46,147 nucleotides of DNA from Herbinix sp. (GTDB lineage: Bacteria > Bacillota > Clostridia > Lachnospirales > Lachnospiraceae): positions 1-46,147 of the forward strand of contig JAQSYO010000030.1 of the NCBI GenBank assembly GCA_029256105.1, written 5' to 3'. Position numbers and translations under genes: made by a program. Position 1 is the first letter of the stretch, and every line of letters begins with the position of its first letter. This document shows positions 1 through 7,743 of this stretch, piece after piece. The notes under the pieces were generated by a model. It had not been told where the DNA came from. It saw nothing but the letters and a program-made list of their open reading frames with translations, and did no database searches.

Positions 1-25
1 ACACCAAAGAGCAGGAGGAATTGCG

Positions 26-478
26 ATGGTAGAAGCAACGAGCTGTGGTGGTGTAGTTATATTCAGAGGAAAGATTTTATTACTGTATAAAAATTACAAA
101 AATAAGTACGAAGGGTGGGTGCTACCGAAAGGAACCGTTGAAGAGGGAGAAGAATATAAGGAAACAGCAATTCGCGAGGTTACGGAAGAAGCAGGAACGA
201 CTGCTTCCATTATCAAGTATATCGGGAAAAGCCAATATTCTTTTAGCACACCACAGAATACAGTATTAAAGGATGTTCATTGGTATTTAATGATGTCTGA
301 TAGCTATTACAGCAAACCACAAAGAGAAGAATTTTTTATGGACTCTGGTTATTACAAATTTCATGAAGCATATCATATGCTCAAATTTGCAAATGAAAAG
401 CAAATTCTAGAGCGAGCTTATAATGAATATGTAGACTTGAAAAAAAGTAACCTCTGGGGTAATAAAAAGTATTTTTAA
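26..478 (+). CDS. NUDIX hydrolase
   Basis: A 150-residue NUDIX-fold hydrolase, expected to cleave a nucleoside diphosphate linked to another group with a divalent metal. The full Nudix box (G-x5-E-x7-R-E-U-x-E-E-x-G-U) lies at residues 36-58, with G36, E42, R50-E51, E54-E55 and G57 all present. The start is supported by AGGAGG about 7 bases upstream. The length is that of a stand-alone NUDIX domain with no extra substrate domain, so the substrate cannot be predicted. It is followed by two hairpins and a perfect terminator palindrome, so it is separate from the PTS operon downstream. The gene upstream lies outside the window. Confidence 0.9.
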   Translation: MVEATSCGGVVIFRGKILLLYKNYKNKYEGWVLPKGTVEEGEEYKETAIREVTEEAGTTASIIKYIGKSQYSFSTPQNTVLKDVHWYLMMSDSYYSKPQREEFFMDSGYYKFHEAYHMLKFANEKQILERAYNEYVDLKKSNLWGNKKYF

Positions 479-493
479 CATCAATCTATTAGA

Positions 494-559
494 GGAGCTG
501 TTCGAAAGAATAGTTCCTTTTTATGTGGCGTGGTCCAGCAAAGTTGGAACACGCCACAT
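494..559 (+). terminator. Terminator hairpin plus a second long hairpin after the NUDIX gene
   Basis: Bases 494-503 pair with 508-517 (10 bp, two G-U pairs, GAAA loop) and are followed by TTTTTAT, a standard rho-independent terminator. A second imperfect hairpin follows directly: 523-532 (ATGTGGCGTG) pairs with 550-559, with an inner TCCA/TGGA pair. Confidence 0.7.
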
Positions 560-678
560 TGTTGTAATATAAGTATGGAACCAATCATTTTCTATAAAAG
601 TGTATTAAGTTCCTTCTAATTATGATCTTCCTAAGCATCATCATTATGATTTGGTATAAACCATATAGTTATAAAATG

Positions 679-722
679 AATGACCCAATAGAGTATCAAT
701 ACTCTATTGGGTCATTTTTAAA
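679..722 (+). terminator. Perfect 18-bp inverted repeat, bidirectional terminator
   Basis: Bases 679-696 are the exact reverse complement of 699-716, followed by TTTTTAAAATTTTTT. A short open frame covering 622-825 reads through this palindrome and is not a gene. From 479 to 994 the DNA holds only the hairpins, a promoter and operator repeats. Confidence 0.75.
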
Positions 723-873
723 ATTTTTTAGGCTAATTGCATCTACCAATTTACAGTGGTATGTATTGGAAATGTTATATATAAAAAGAGTTGTGATTGG
801 TGCTTTACAGGGCAAGATGCACTAAGGATTCACGTTATTAATCATAATCGTAGTGATATTGTAAAAATAACTA

Positions 874-902
874 TTGCGAAACTAAAAATACTATGCTACA
901 AT
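874..902 (+). promoter_or_regulatory. Sigma-A-like promoter of the GNAT/PIG-L/murQ/PTS operon
   Basis: TTGCGA at 874-879 and TACAAT at 897-902 are separated by 17 bp, with an upstream TGC giving an extended -10. It lies 93 bp upstream of the first operon gene and directly before the tandem operator repeats. Confidence 0.65.
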
Positions 903-910
903 AAACTCAC

Positions 911-942
911 TTAACATATTAACATATCAACATATTAACATG
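911..942 (+). repeat. Four tandem 8-bp repeats (TTAACATA), putative operator
   Basis: Four contiguous 8-bp units: TTAACATA, TTAACATA, TCAACATA, TTAACATG. The array starts 9 bases after the -10 box, around the transcription start, the place for a repressor site. The same TTAACATA occurs at 6700-6707 just downstream of the GntR gene's own -10 box, inside the 12-bp palindrome TATGTTAACATA. That links the array to the local GntR regulator by inference. Confidence 0.6.
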
Positions 943-994
943 ACATGGTGAAAGCCTTTTACGATTTGGCTAGCGCCTGGGGAGGAGGAGAAGA

Positions 995-1933
995 GTGCAT
1001 ATTATAAACTACAATCAAAAGTATGAAAAAGAAGTGGTTGATCTTTGGAATAAAACCTTGATTGCGGATCCAATTACGATTCATAAATTTAGAAAACAAG
1101 CTTTATTTGATGATAACTTTGATACAGAGCTATGCTTTATTGCGCTCGTTATGGATCGCGTCGTTGGATTTTTACTTGCAACGAAAAGAAAGTTTCCATA
1201 TCTTGAAAGAGGGCTGGAACCCGCAAAAGGATGGATCAATGTAATGTTTGTAGATAAAGACCTTGAACGAAATGGTATCGGGACTAGTTTAGTGGAACAT
1301 GCGGAAACGAAGTTGAAATCAATGGGCGTAGAGACGGTGACACTAGCAGCTTACAGTCCTAATTATTTTTTCCCGGGTGTAGATAAGGATAATTACTTGC
1401 CTGCAATACAATTTTTCGAAAAAATGGGTTACCAAGCAGGTAAAGAGAGTTATTCCATGAGTAAGGATTTACATGGCTATCAAATCTGCGAAGATACTAT
1501 GGATAAATTATCCAAAGCACAGGAAGCAGGATTTTCCTTTCTGAATTTCGAGTATAAATATGCTTTAGAGTTACTTGAATTTCTAAAAAATGAATTCGGT
1601 GGAGGGTGGAAACGTAATGCGTTGATTTCCATGCAAAATAATACAGCAGAGGATTGTATCTTAATTGTTTTAAATTCAGAACAGAAAATTGTTGGATTTT
1701 GTATGCGAATGATTGATGGTAATCCAATGCGCTTTGGTCCAATTGGAGTTAAGGATGAGGTAAGGAATTTCGGAATCGGTGGTATTCTATTTGATATTAT
1801 GCAGTTAGAAATGGAGAAACAAGGGATATATCATTTATATTTTGTATCGACGGACGCGCCTGGAAGAAGGTTCTATGAAAGACATGACGTTAAGGTCTTT
1901 CGAACCTATGTGGATTATCAAAAAACAATTTGA
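995..1933 (+). CDS. Tandem GNAT-domain acetyltransferase
   Basis: A 312-residue protein with two GNAT folds in series. The first (about residues 1-155) has the acetyl-CoA loop R-N-G-I-G-T at 92-97. The second (about 190-312) has R-N-F-G-I-G-G at 257-263 and ends with the beta-strand/helix typical of GNATs (FYERHDVKVF). The start is a GTG preceded by GGAGGAGGAG; there is no better ATG. It is the first gene of the operon, 13 bp before the PIG-L gene. An acetyltransferase next to a deacetylase and MurQ fits amino-sugar or peptidoglycan-fragment metabolism, but the acceptor is unknown. One domain may be structural only. Confidence 0.8.
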   Translation: MHIINYNQKYEKEVVDLWNKTLIADPITIHKFRKQALFDDNFDTELCFIALVMDRVVGFLLATKRKFPYLERGLEPAKGWINVMFVDKDLERNGIGTSLVEHAETKLKSMGVETVTLAAYSPNYFFPGVDKDNYLPAIQFFEKMGYQAGKESYSMSKDLHGYQICEDTMDKLSKAQEAGFSFLNFEYKYALELLEFLKNEFGGGWKRNALISMQNNTAEDCILIVLNSEQKIVGFCMRMIDGNPMRFGPIGVKDEVRNFGIGGILFDIMQLEMEKQGIYHLYFVSTDAPGRRFYERHDVKVFRTYVDYQKTI

Positions 1934-1946
1934 GAAGGAGTTTAAT

Positions 1947-2627
1947 ATGAGCGAAATTAAACGCGTAGTAAGTATCGGAGCTCATTCCTTGGATGCTGAG
2001 GTATTAGGTGGGCCTATTATGATGAAGTATGCCAATCAAGGAGCGCATTGCACCTTCATTCATGTTACACAGGGGCGATTAGAAGACCCTAATGCAACGG
2101 AGGAAGCAAAGAGTAAATATTTACAAGAATTATTAGATCAAAATAAACGTGCTGCTGGTAAATTGAATGGAGATACCATCTGGCTGGGATATGTCTCCAG
2201 TAATATGCCTTCCTTAGAGGAGTTTTCCTCTAGAATGGAACAATATTTCTTGGAGGAGAAAGTTGATCTTGTTATCACCCATTGGCGTGGTTCCATGCAT
2301 CCCAGACATATTAATACCCATGATGCAGTGACGAATGCAGTAAAACGGTTACATGAGAAGGGAAGTTCAATCCGATTAGTATATGGCGAGAATTTTGAGG
2401 ATTTAGTCGGGTTTGTTCCCCAAGCTTACTTTAAGCTTGAACAACAGGAAGTAGAGCAGTGGTTCACAGGACTTGGGGAGTACTCCGTCTTCAGAGGTGA
2501 GATTAATGATTTTCCGTACAAGGACTACTATTCAACAATAGGTAAAGTACGACAAATCGAATCAAATAACGATGGTTTTACAGTCGCCTACATGTATGCC
2601 AGTCTGATTGAGAATAATTTATGGTAG
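1947..2627 (+). CDS. PIG-L/LmbE-family deacetylase-like protein (atypical active site)
   Basis: A 226-residue protein of the PIG-L (LmbE, BshB, MshB) family, zinc enzymes that remove acetyl groups from N-acetylglucosaminyl compounds. ATG 1947 is chosen because GAGAAGGAG lies just upstream; a longer frame opens at 1842 inside the preceding gene without a ribosome site. The N-terminal signature, normally A-H-P-D-D-A/E, reads A-H-S-L-D-A-E: His13 and Asp16 (zinc ligands) remain but the general-base aspartate is Leu15. The second motif, H-P-R-H-I-N-T-H-D-A around residues 117-126, resembles the family's HPDH region. It may be a divergent deacetylase or a non-catalytic relative. It is followed by three small hairpins before murQ. 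Confidence 0.75.
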   Translation: MSEIKRVVSIGAHSLDAEVLGGPIMMKYANQGAHCTFIHVTQGRLEDPNATEEAKSKYLQELLDQNKRAAGKLNGDTIWLGYVSSNMPSLEEFSSRMEQYFLEEKVDLVITHWRGSMHPRHINTHDAVTNAVKRLHEKGSSIRLVYGENFEDLVGFVPQAYFKLEQQEVEQWFTGLGEYSVFRGEINDFPYKDYYSTIGKVRQIESNNDGFTVAYMYASLIENNLW

Positions 2628-2630
2628 ATT

Positions 2631-2709
2631 GGTTGAAAATTTTTCAACCGGCAAAAAGCACGAGAGTGTGCTTATCGCTTAGTAATTGAGATGCCTTGTA
2701 GTGGCATCA
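2631..2709 (+). other. Three consecutive small hairpins between the deacetylase gene and murQ
   Basis: GGTTGAAAA at 2631-2639 pairs with TTTTCAACC at 2641-2649; AGCAC pairs with GTGCT shortly after, around 2657-2672; GATGCC pairs with GGCATC, ending at 2709. The last hairpin abuts the murQ ribosome site (GGAGG, 2711-2715). No long T run follows any of them, so they look like mRNA processing or translation-control elements rather than terminators. Confidence 0.45.
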
Positions 2710-2720
2710 TGGAGGCTAAT

Positions 2721-3614
2721 ATGGATGTAAAGATTGATCATATTAAGACAGAAAGCCGTAATCCAAAGACCTTAAATTTAGATACAATGTCCACGATGGA
2801 ATTACTTCGTATCATGAATGAAGAAGACCAGAAAGTCATTGATACAATTAAAGAAGCTTTGCCGCAGATTGAACATTGTATTCGTTTCGTCATAGATGCG
2901 CTTGGAAAGAGCGGCAGACTGATTTATATGGGTGCAGGAACAAGCGGCAGATTGGGAATACTCGATGCGGTTGAATGTGTTCCAACCTTCTCAACAACGA
3001 AGGAGGTACTCGGTATCATTGCAGGTGGTGAGAGAGCATTTGTTAAAGCGGTAGAAGGTGCAGAGGATTCACAGGAGCTTGCCGCCAATGATTTGGATGA
3101 AATCAATATAGGAGAAAATGATGTCGTTGTTGCAATTGCAGCGTCCGGCAGAACCCCTTATGCAATTGGTGCATTAAAACATGCTAAAAAATTTAAGGCC
3201 AAATGCATTTCTATTTCCTGTAACAAAGCTTCTGAGTTATCAAATTATGCGGATGTAGCTATAGAAGTCGATGCTGGTCCTGAGATTTTAACCGGGTCCA
3301 CCCGTTTAAAAGCCGGTACCTGCCAAAAAATCATTTTAAATATGATTTCAACAGCCTCGATGGTTGGAATAGGAAAAGTATATGGAAATTTGATGGTTGA
3401 TATGAAAGCGACAAATCTAAAGCTGGTGGAGCGGGCAAAAAAGATTGTTATGGAAAGTACCGGATGTGATATAGAGATCGCCACGAAAACATTAGAAGAA
3501 ACTGAATTTTCCATCAAAGAAGCGATTATAATGATATTGACAGGAGTCACTAAGGAAGAAGCAGTAAAAAGAATCACAGAAAATAGAGGCTTTATTCGAA
3601 AATGTATACAGTAA
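2721..3614 (+). CDS. murQ: N-acetylmuramic acid 6-phosphate etherase (MurQ family)
   Basis: A 297-residue SIS-domain lyase, the usual MurQ length. MurQ splits the D-lactyl ether of MurNAc 6-phosphate to give GlcNAc 6-phosphate and lactate. ATG 2721 follows GGAGG by 5 bases. Family signatures are clear: YMGAGTSGRLGILDA at about 69-83, SGRTPY in the phosphate-binding region, TGSTRLKAGT, and GNLMVDMKATN. The catalytic glutamates map to E85 and E115. The segment after the first glutamate (ECVPTFSTTKEVLG) departs from the usual ECPPTFG and is one residue shorter, so the substrate may be a MurNAc-6P relative. Clustering with PTS genes fits import and phosphorylation followed by etherase cleavage. 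Confidence 0.92.
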   Translation: MDVKIDHIKTESRNPKTLNLDTMSTMELLRIMNEEDQKVIDTIKEALPQIEHCIRFVIDALGKSGRLIYMGAGTSGRLGILDAVECVPTFSTTKEVLGIIAGGERAFVKAVEGAEDSQELAANDLDEINIGENDVVVAIAASGRTPYAIGALKHAKKFKAKCISISCNKASELSNYADVAIEVDAGPEILTGSTRLKAGTCQKIILNMISTASMVGIGKVYGNLMVDMKATNLKLVERAKKIVMESTGCDIEIATKTLEETEFSIKEAIIMILTGVTKEEAVKRITENRGFIRKCIQ

Positions 3615-3680
3615 TAATTCATGGAAAATAAACGAAAAAGCATCAAAAATGAAAGTAAAATCAAAGAAAGGAGGAGCGAA

Positions 3681-4169
3681 ATGGCAAAGACATATATAAG
3701 GGTCGATGACCGATTAATTCATGGCCAGACAATTGTTGCATGGTGTCCGACACTATCGATAAAGGAAATTATTGCGATTGATGATGAAAGTGCTAAGAAT
3801 CCAGTACTTAAGTCAATTATGACAATGGGTGTTCCATCAACCTACAAGACACATATTGTAACAACCGAGGAAGCAAAAAAAATACTGGAACAAGAGAGCA
3901 GTGTTAATCGTTTGGTCATTGTAAAATTTCCTGGTAAATTGGATGAAATTAAAGAGGAGATAGAAAGTGCAGAGCTAATAATACTAGGTAATCTTGCAAA
4001 ACGTGCAGATACGATTCATAAAGTAAGCGGAGCAACCGGAATATTCTATTTAAGTGATAATGATGTGAGCATTATTGATAGTGTGGTTTCAAAAGGAACA
4101 GAAGTCTGTTTTCAACAATTACCATCAACTACGAAAACTAGTTGGGAAGCATTTAAAAAATCTATTTAA
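3681..4169 (+). CDS. PTS mannose/fructose/sorbose-family enzyme IIB
   Basis: A 162-residue cytoplasmic IIB of the mannose-family PTS. It takes phosphate from IIA and passes it to the sugar during transport through IIC/IID. The hallmark R-V-D-D-R-L-I-H-G-Q at residues 7-16 puts the phosphorylated His at position 14. ATG 3681 follows GGAGG; upstream in-frame starts back to 3621 have no ribosome site. Length is standard. It precedes IIC by 18 bp, and IIA is encoded separately further on. Confidence 0.95.
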   Translation: MAKTYIRVDDRLIHGQTIVAWCPTLSIKEIIAIDDESAKNPVLKSIMTMGVPSTYKTHIVTTEEAKKILEQESSVNRLVIVKFPGKLDEIKEEIESAELIILGNLAKRADTIHKVSGATGIFYLSDNDVSIIDSVVSKGTEVCFQQLPSTTKTSWEAFKKSI

Positions 4170-4187
4170 TTAGAAGAGGAGAATAGT

Positions 4188-4982
4188 ATGCAAATCTATC
4201 AAATTATTTTAATCGCATTATTTGTATATTTGGGTTCAATTGGCTCAGTCGTTGGTAATACAATCGGCTGGTATACTTTAGGAAGACCTTTAGTTTCTTC
4301 CTTAGTTGTTGGTGTTATTATGGGTGATGTCCAAACGGCAGTGTTAGTTGGTATCTCATTACAAATCATGTATATGGGTAATGTAACCCCTGGTGGTGCC
4401 GTTGCCTGGGATTTGTCTTATGCCACCTATATTGGTGTCGCAGGTGCACTTGTATTTGGTAAAGGTTTAGATATTGCACAAGTCATTGGTTTGGCTGTTG
4501 TCTTTGCAGGTATCGGCGGATTAATTGGACAGATTATGTGGAATATATCCTATGCTTTAAACTTACCTTTGAACATAGTAGCCCATAAGTATGCTGATGC
4601 AGGTGAGACTAAAAAAATGTTTATTCCAAATCTTGTATTAGGACAATTAATTGGTTTTGCATGTCGTTTTATCCCAGCAGTAATATTATTGACTTCTATG
4701 ACCGCAGCTTCAGCACAGGGCGATTTTGCATCCCTAATTCCGGGCTGGGTAACAACCGCATTAGGCATCTTTGGTGGTATGATGGCTGCCTTAGGAATGG
4801 GAATTATTCTTTCCTTCTTATTTAAGAAAAAATATCACATTGCAATATTTCTGGTTGGATTTATTTTGATTACCTATTTCAATCTAAGTACAATGGCAGT
4901 TGCTGTCGTAGCAATTATCACTGCTGTTCTGTATTATGTTATTATCTCAAGTTTAGAGGCTAAGAAAGGAGAAATATTATAA
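4188..4982 (+). CDS. PTS mannose/sorbose-family enzyme IIC (permease)
   Basis: A 264-residue integral membrane permease of the mannose-sorbose PTS class, with about seven or eight hydrophobic segments. The N-terminal stretch and the conserved loop around GNVTPGGAVAWDLSYATY fit EII-Sor family IIC. With IID it forms the sugar channel in the cytoplasmic membrane. The start follows GAGGAG, and the stop codon overlaps the IID start by one base (TAATG), a mark of translational coupling. The sugar cannot be read from the sequence; murQ and the deacetylase suggest an amino sugar. Confidence 0.93.
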   Translation: MQIYQIILIALFVYLGSIGSVVGNTIGWYTLGRPLVSSLVVGVIMGDVQTAVLVGISLQIMYMGNVTPGGAVAWDLSYATYIGVAGALVFGKGLDIAQVIGLAVVFAGIGGLIGQIMWNISYALNLPLNIVAHKYADAGETKKMFIPNLVLGQLIGFACRFIPAVILLTSMTAASAQGDFASLIPGWVTTALGIFGGMMAALGMGIILSFLFKKKYHIAIFLVGFILITYFNLSTMAVAVVAIITAVLYYVIISSLEAKKGEIL

Positions 4983-5845
4983 TGAAGAAAATCAGTGATA
5001 AAACGCTTAAAAAATCTTTCTTTAATTGGTTTTTCTGGAATGGCTGCTCACAACAAGCAGAAAGTATGTTGGGTATGGCATTCGGTCAGTCTATGGCACC
5101 TGTAATTGAAGAATTATATGATACAAAAGAAGAAAAAGCAGAAGCATTAAAGAGACACATCACACTATTTAATACAGAATCACAGGTTGGTTCCATCTGC
5201 AACGGAGTTGTTTGTGGTTTAGAAGAAGCAAATGCCAATAAAGCCTGTACTCCCGAGTTAATCAGTAGTGTCAAGGTTGCTCTAATTGGTCCAACTTCAG
5301 CCATCGGAGATTCCTTATGGGTTGCAACCTTCATACCGATTCTTTTAACAATTTGTTTGTCGATTTCACAGACATCTCAAGCATTTGGTTGGTTGGGACC
5401 GATTATCTATATGCTTGTATATCCAATTGGAACCTGTATGCTTAGCTGGTATTTATTTAAATTGGGTTACAAATCCGGTATCGAGGGGATGCAGGGCTTT
5501 ATGTCAACCGGGAAGCTTAATTCTTTAACAGATACCATGACCGTGCTAGGTTTAATTGTTGTTGGTGCATTAACGGCTTCTTTTGTTAATTTAACGTTAC
5601 CAATTCAAATTATCAGAGATGTATTCGATGCTACAACAGGTGAATTATTAACAAACCAAGTAATATTCGATGCTGATAAAATAGTGAATTCAATTTTCCC
5701 CAAAGTTTTACCTTTATTCTTAACATTAGGCGTATATTACTTATATTCTAAGAAAAAATGGTCTCCACTTAAGTTAATGGGATTAATTCTTGTAATGGCA
5801 TGCTTACTTACCTTTATTGGATATACTACTGGATTTTATGCATAA
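4982..5845 (+). CDS. PTS mannose-family enzyme IID
   Basis: A 287-residue membrane partner of IIC. The family's N-terminal cytoplasmic part is present (SFFNWFFWNGCSQQAESM, then a GSICNGVVCGLEEANA region and a GPTSAIGDSLWVA motif), followed by hydrophobic segments in the last half. The ribosome site AAAGGAG sits inside the end of the IIC gene, and the two genes overlap by one base. It is the last gene before a 300-bp gap with tandem repeats and a terminator, so IIA may come from reduced readthrough or a separate promoter. Confidence 0.93.
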   Translation: MKKISDKTLKKSFFNWFFWNGCSQQAESMLGMAFGQSMAPVIEELYDTKEEKAEALKRHITLFNTESQVGSICNGVVCGLEEANANKACTPELISSVKVALIGPTSAIGDSLWVATFIPILLTICLSISQTSQAFGWLGPIIYMLVYPIGTCMLSWYLFKLGYKSGIEGMQGFMSTGKLNSLTDTMTVLGLIVVGALTASFVNLTLPIQIIRDVFDATTGELLTNQVIFDADKIVNSIFPKVLPLFLTLGVYYLYSKKKWSPLKLMGLILVMACLLTFIGYTTGFYA

Positions 5846-5923
5846 TTAAGTCACATATAATAAGCTAAGATAGGTAATATAAGGAATACAAAAAAATAGT
5901 TTGTTGGTAATATGAGTAAAACA

Positions 5924-5994
5924 AGTAATGCAAGTAAACAAGTTATGAAAGTAATAAAAGTAATGGAAGTAATGGAAGTAATGGAAGTAATACA
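5924..5994 (+). repeat. Degenerate 9-bp tandem repeat (AGTAATGGA unit)
   Basis: About eight units of 8-9 bp. Three successive copies at 5959-5985 are exactly AGTAATGGA; flanking units are AGTAATGCA, AGTTATGAA, AGTAATAAA and AGTAATACA. Open frames crossing it on the minus strand are low-complexity artefacts. Confidence 0.8.
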
Positions 5995-6037
5995 AACATT
6001 GCAAGTAATATAGTATTGCAAGTGGTATAAGAAATAT

Positions 6038-6083
6038 AAGATAGGGGTCTTAATATTTCCTACTTTTAGGCCTCTATCTTTTA
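6038..6083 (+). terminator. Terminator between IID and IIA genes
   Basis: Bases 6038-6050 (AAGATAGGGGTCT) pair with 6068-6080 with two G-U pairs, followed by TTAT. It could reduce transcription into the downstream IIA gene. Confidence 0.6.
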
Positions 6084-6146
6084 TGACAATTGACAATAGA
6101 ATTATTTGTTCCCCGGTTGATAAGGCAAAGCCAAAGGAGATTTAAC

Positions 6147-6539
6147 ATGATAAGAGTAGTAGTAATAGGGCATGGCGGTTATGCAGAGGGTATAAAACAA
6201 AACTTGGAAATGATAGTCGGATTATCCGAAACCATGTATTTTATTGATTTAACGAAGGAAGATGATTTGGATAGCCTAAAAACCAAGGTAGAACATCTCT
6301 TGCAGGACTTTAATGAGGATGAGGTATTATTTGCCTGTGATTTATTGGGTGCCTCACCATTTCGTGTGGCTGCGGAGATTTGTGTAAATCATCCAGGGAA
6401 GTACTATACAGTGGTTGGCTTGAATACCATGGCACTTTTAGAGTTAACTATGATTGAAGATAGTGATCTTACGGTTGAAGAGTTGGCAAATCGTGCTGTT
6501 GAAACCACGAAATCAGCAGTAGCTAAATTTCCTGAATAA
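6147..6539 (+). CDS. PTS mannose-family enzyme IIA
   Basis: A 130-residue IIA domain of the mannose class, which moves phosphate from HPr to IIB. The phospho-acceptor His9 is in V-I-G-H-G-G-Y-A, and the family's ACDLLGASPFRVAAE segment is in the middle. ATG 6147 follows AAAGGAG; an in-frame ATG near 6090 lacks a ribosome site. The gene is set apart from IIB-IIC-IID by the repeat and terminator, but the position between the permease and HPr/EI genes and the shared orientation make it the cognate IIA. Confidence 0.93.
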   Translation: MIRVVVIGHGGYAEGIKQNLEMIVGLSETMYFIDLTKEDDLDSLKTKVEHLLQDFNEDEVLFACDLLGASPFRVAAEICVNHPGKYYTVVGLNTMALLELTMIEDSDLTVEELANRAVETTKSAVAKFPE

Positions 6540-6654
6540 GTAGCATAGAACGATATATCAGTAGGGCATTACTTGGCAATTCGGTTTTCCCTTCAAAAGC
6601 ATCAATAGTATCAGTTATAAGGTTAATCCGGTTGATTATGCCCCTCTGGGATAT

Positions 6655-6682
6655 TTGCACTTTTTAAATGTTATGTTATAAT
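6655..6682 (+). promoter_or_regulatory. Sigma-A-like promoter of the GntR-HPr-EI unit
   Basis: TTGCAC at 6655-6660 and TATAAT at 6677-6682, 16 bp apart, 46 bp before the GntR gene. Confidence 0.65.
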
Positions 6683-6695
6683 ATTTATCAGTGAT

Positions 6696-6707
6696 TATGT
6701 TAACATA
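6696..6707 (+). promoter_or_regulatory. 12-bp palindrome, putative autoregulatory operator
   Basis: TATGTTAACATA is a perfect palindrome 14 bases after the -10 box and contains the TTAACATA unit repeated four times upstream of the first operon gene. This is the expected place for GntR-type autorepression. Confidence 0.5.
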
Positions 6708-6727
6708 TTAGGAGGTAATGTATTTTT

Positions 6728-7441
6728 ATGGAATATCAGGTACCAAAGTATTTACAAATAAAACAGGATATTATTAATGCCATTAAGTCAGGTGAGCTAC
6801 AGCCAGGGGATAAGGTTGATAGTGGTTCTGTACTTAAGGAAAAATATAATGTTTCTACCATTACGGTTAGAAAAGCATTTGATGATTTAATTAATGAAGA
6901 TTATTTGATTGGAGTACAAGGACTTGGAACGTTCGTTGCGAAAAAGCATATGAATCGTAGGTTAACTTCAATTAGCTTTAGCGATGAATTATTGCAACAA
7001 GGATACAAGATTGATATGCAGGTTGATAAAATAGAAGAAGTTGTAAATGATAGCATTGCAGATAAATTATTAATTCCACAAAATCAAACGATTGTATGCG
7101 TAAGAAGAATAAGACTTGTTAATAATGAGCCTATTGCTTATCAAAGTTCCTTTATGGATAGTAATATGCTTAGTCTCGATCAGGCTGAGAGAATTCGGGA
7201 AAACAAATCTTTTTATAAGACACTGGCTGAAAATAATATAGTTCCGACTTTTGCGACCGAGAATTATTCAATAAAAGAAGTAAATGACAGTAGAATTGCT
7301 AAATTAATGAATATCAAAAGGAATACGGATGCCTTCTTTGTTAAAAGGACTACAGTGGACGAGTCCGGTAAAGTGATTGAATACGCTGAGACTTATTTCA
7401 ATAAAGAGTGGTATTCAGTAACAGTTGAAGTGAAGATTTAA
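6728..7441 (+). CDS. GntR-family (HutC/UTRA) transcriptional regulator
   Basis: A 237-residue regulator. Residues about 5-75 form the winged helix of the GntR family (PKYLQIKQDIINAIKSGEL, then STITVRKAFDDLINEDYL and GLGTFVAKK). Residues about 90-235 match the UTRA effector domain of the HutC subfamily, which often binds phosphosugars such as GlcN-6P. The AGGAGG lies 12 bases from the ATG, rather far, but another ATG at 6718 is out of frame. Encoded with PTS genes, it probably senses a phosphorylated intermediate of this pathway and binds the TTAACATA sites at 911-942 and 6696-6707. Confidence 0.9.
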   Translation: MEYQVPKYLQIKQDIINAIKSGELQPGDKVDSGSVLKEKYNVSTITVRKAFDDLINEDYLIGVQGLGTFVAKKHMNRRLTSISFSDELLQQGYKIDMQVDKIEEVVNDSIADKLLIPQNQTIVCVRRIRLVNNEPIAYQSSFMDSNMLSLDQAERIRENKSFYKTLAENNIVPTFATENYSIKEVNDSRIAKLMNIKRNTDAFFVKRTTVDESGKVIEYAETYFNKEWYSVTVEVKI

Positions 7442-7451
7442 GGAGAAAATA

Positions 7452-7715
7452 ATGGTAAAGCAAAATATTATTGTGGTAAATAAATCAGGATTACATGCAA
7501 GACCTGCAAGTAATTTAGTTAAGGCAGCAACAAAGTATAAATCTAAAATAACGATAATGAAAAATGAAAAGAGTTATGAAGCAAAATCGATTTTAGGTAT
7601 TTTAAGTGCAGGTATCGCATGTGGTACTGAAATAACTCTGGAGTGTGATGGTGAAGATGAAGCTGATGCATTAAATAATCTGACTGATCTCATTAAATCC
7701 GGCTTAGGGGAATAA
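7452..7715 (+). CDS. ptsH: HPr phosphocarrier protein
   Basis: An 87-residue HPr, the small cytoplasmic carrier that takes phosphate from enzyme I to IIA. The active-site His15 is in S-G-L-H-A-R-P-A-S. Ser46, the HPr kinase site used in Firmicutes catabolite control, is present in AKSILGIL. The gene sits 10 bp after the GntR gene with AAGGAGA as ribosome site and 28 bp before the enzyme I gene. It may be the general HPr or a pathway-specific copy; the rest of the genome would decide. Confidence 0.95.
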   Translation: MVKQNIIVVNKSGLHARPASNLVKAATKYKSKITIMKNEKSYEAKSILGILSAGIACGTEITLECDGEDEADALNNLTDLIKSGLGE

Positions 7716-7743
7716 GCTGGTAATTGAATTGAGGAGGATCACA

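Noticed and set aside
622..825. Possible 67-residue protein
   Set aside because: It runs through a perfect 18-bp terminator palindrome, has no ribosome site and a low-complexity translation.
5851..6096. Minus-strand ORF in the IID-IIA gap
   Set aside because: The translation is only the 9-bp repeat read as Ile/Thr-Ser repeats.
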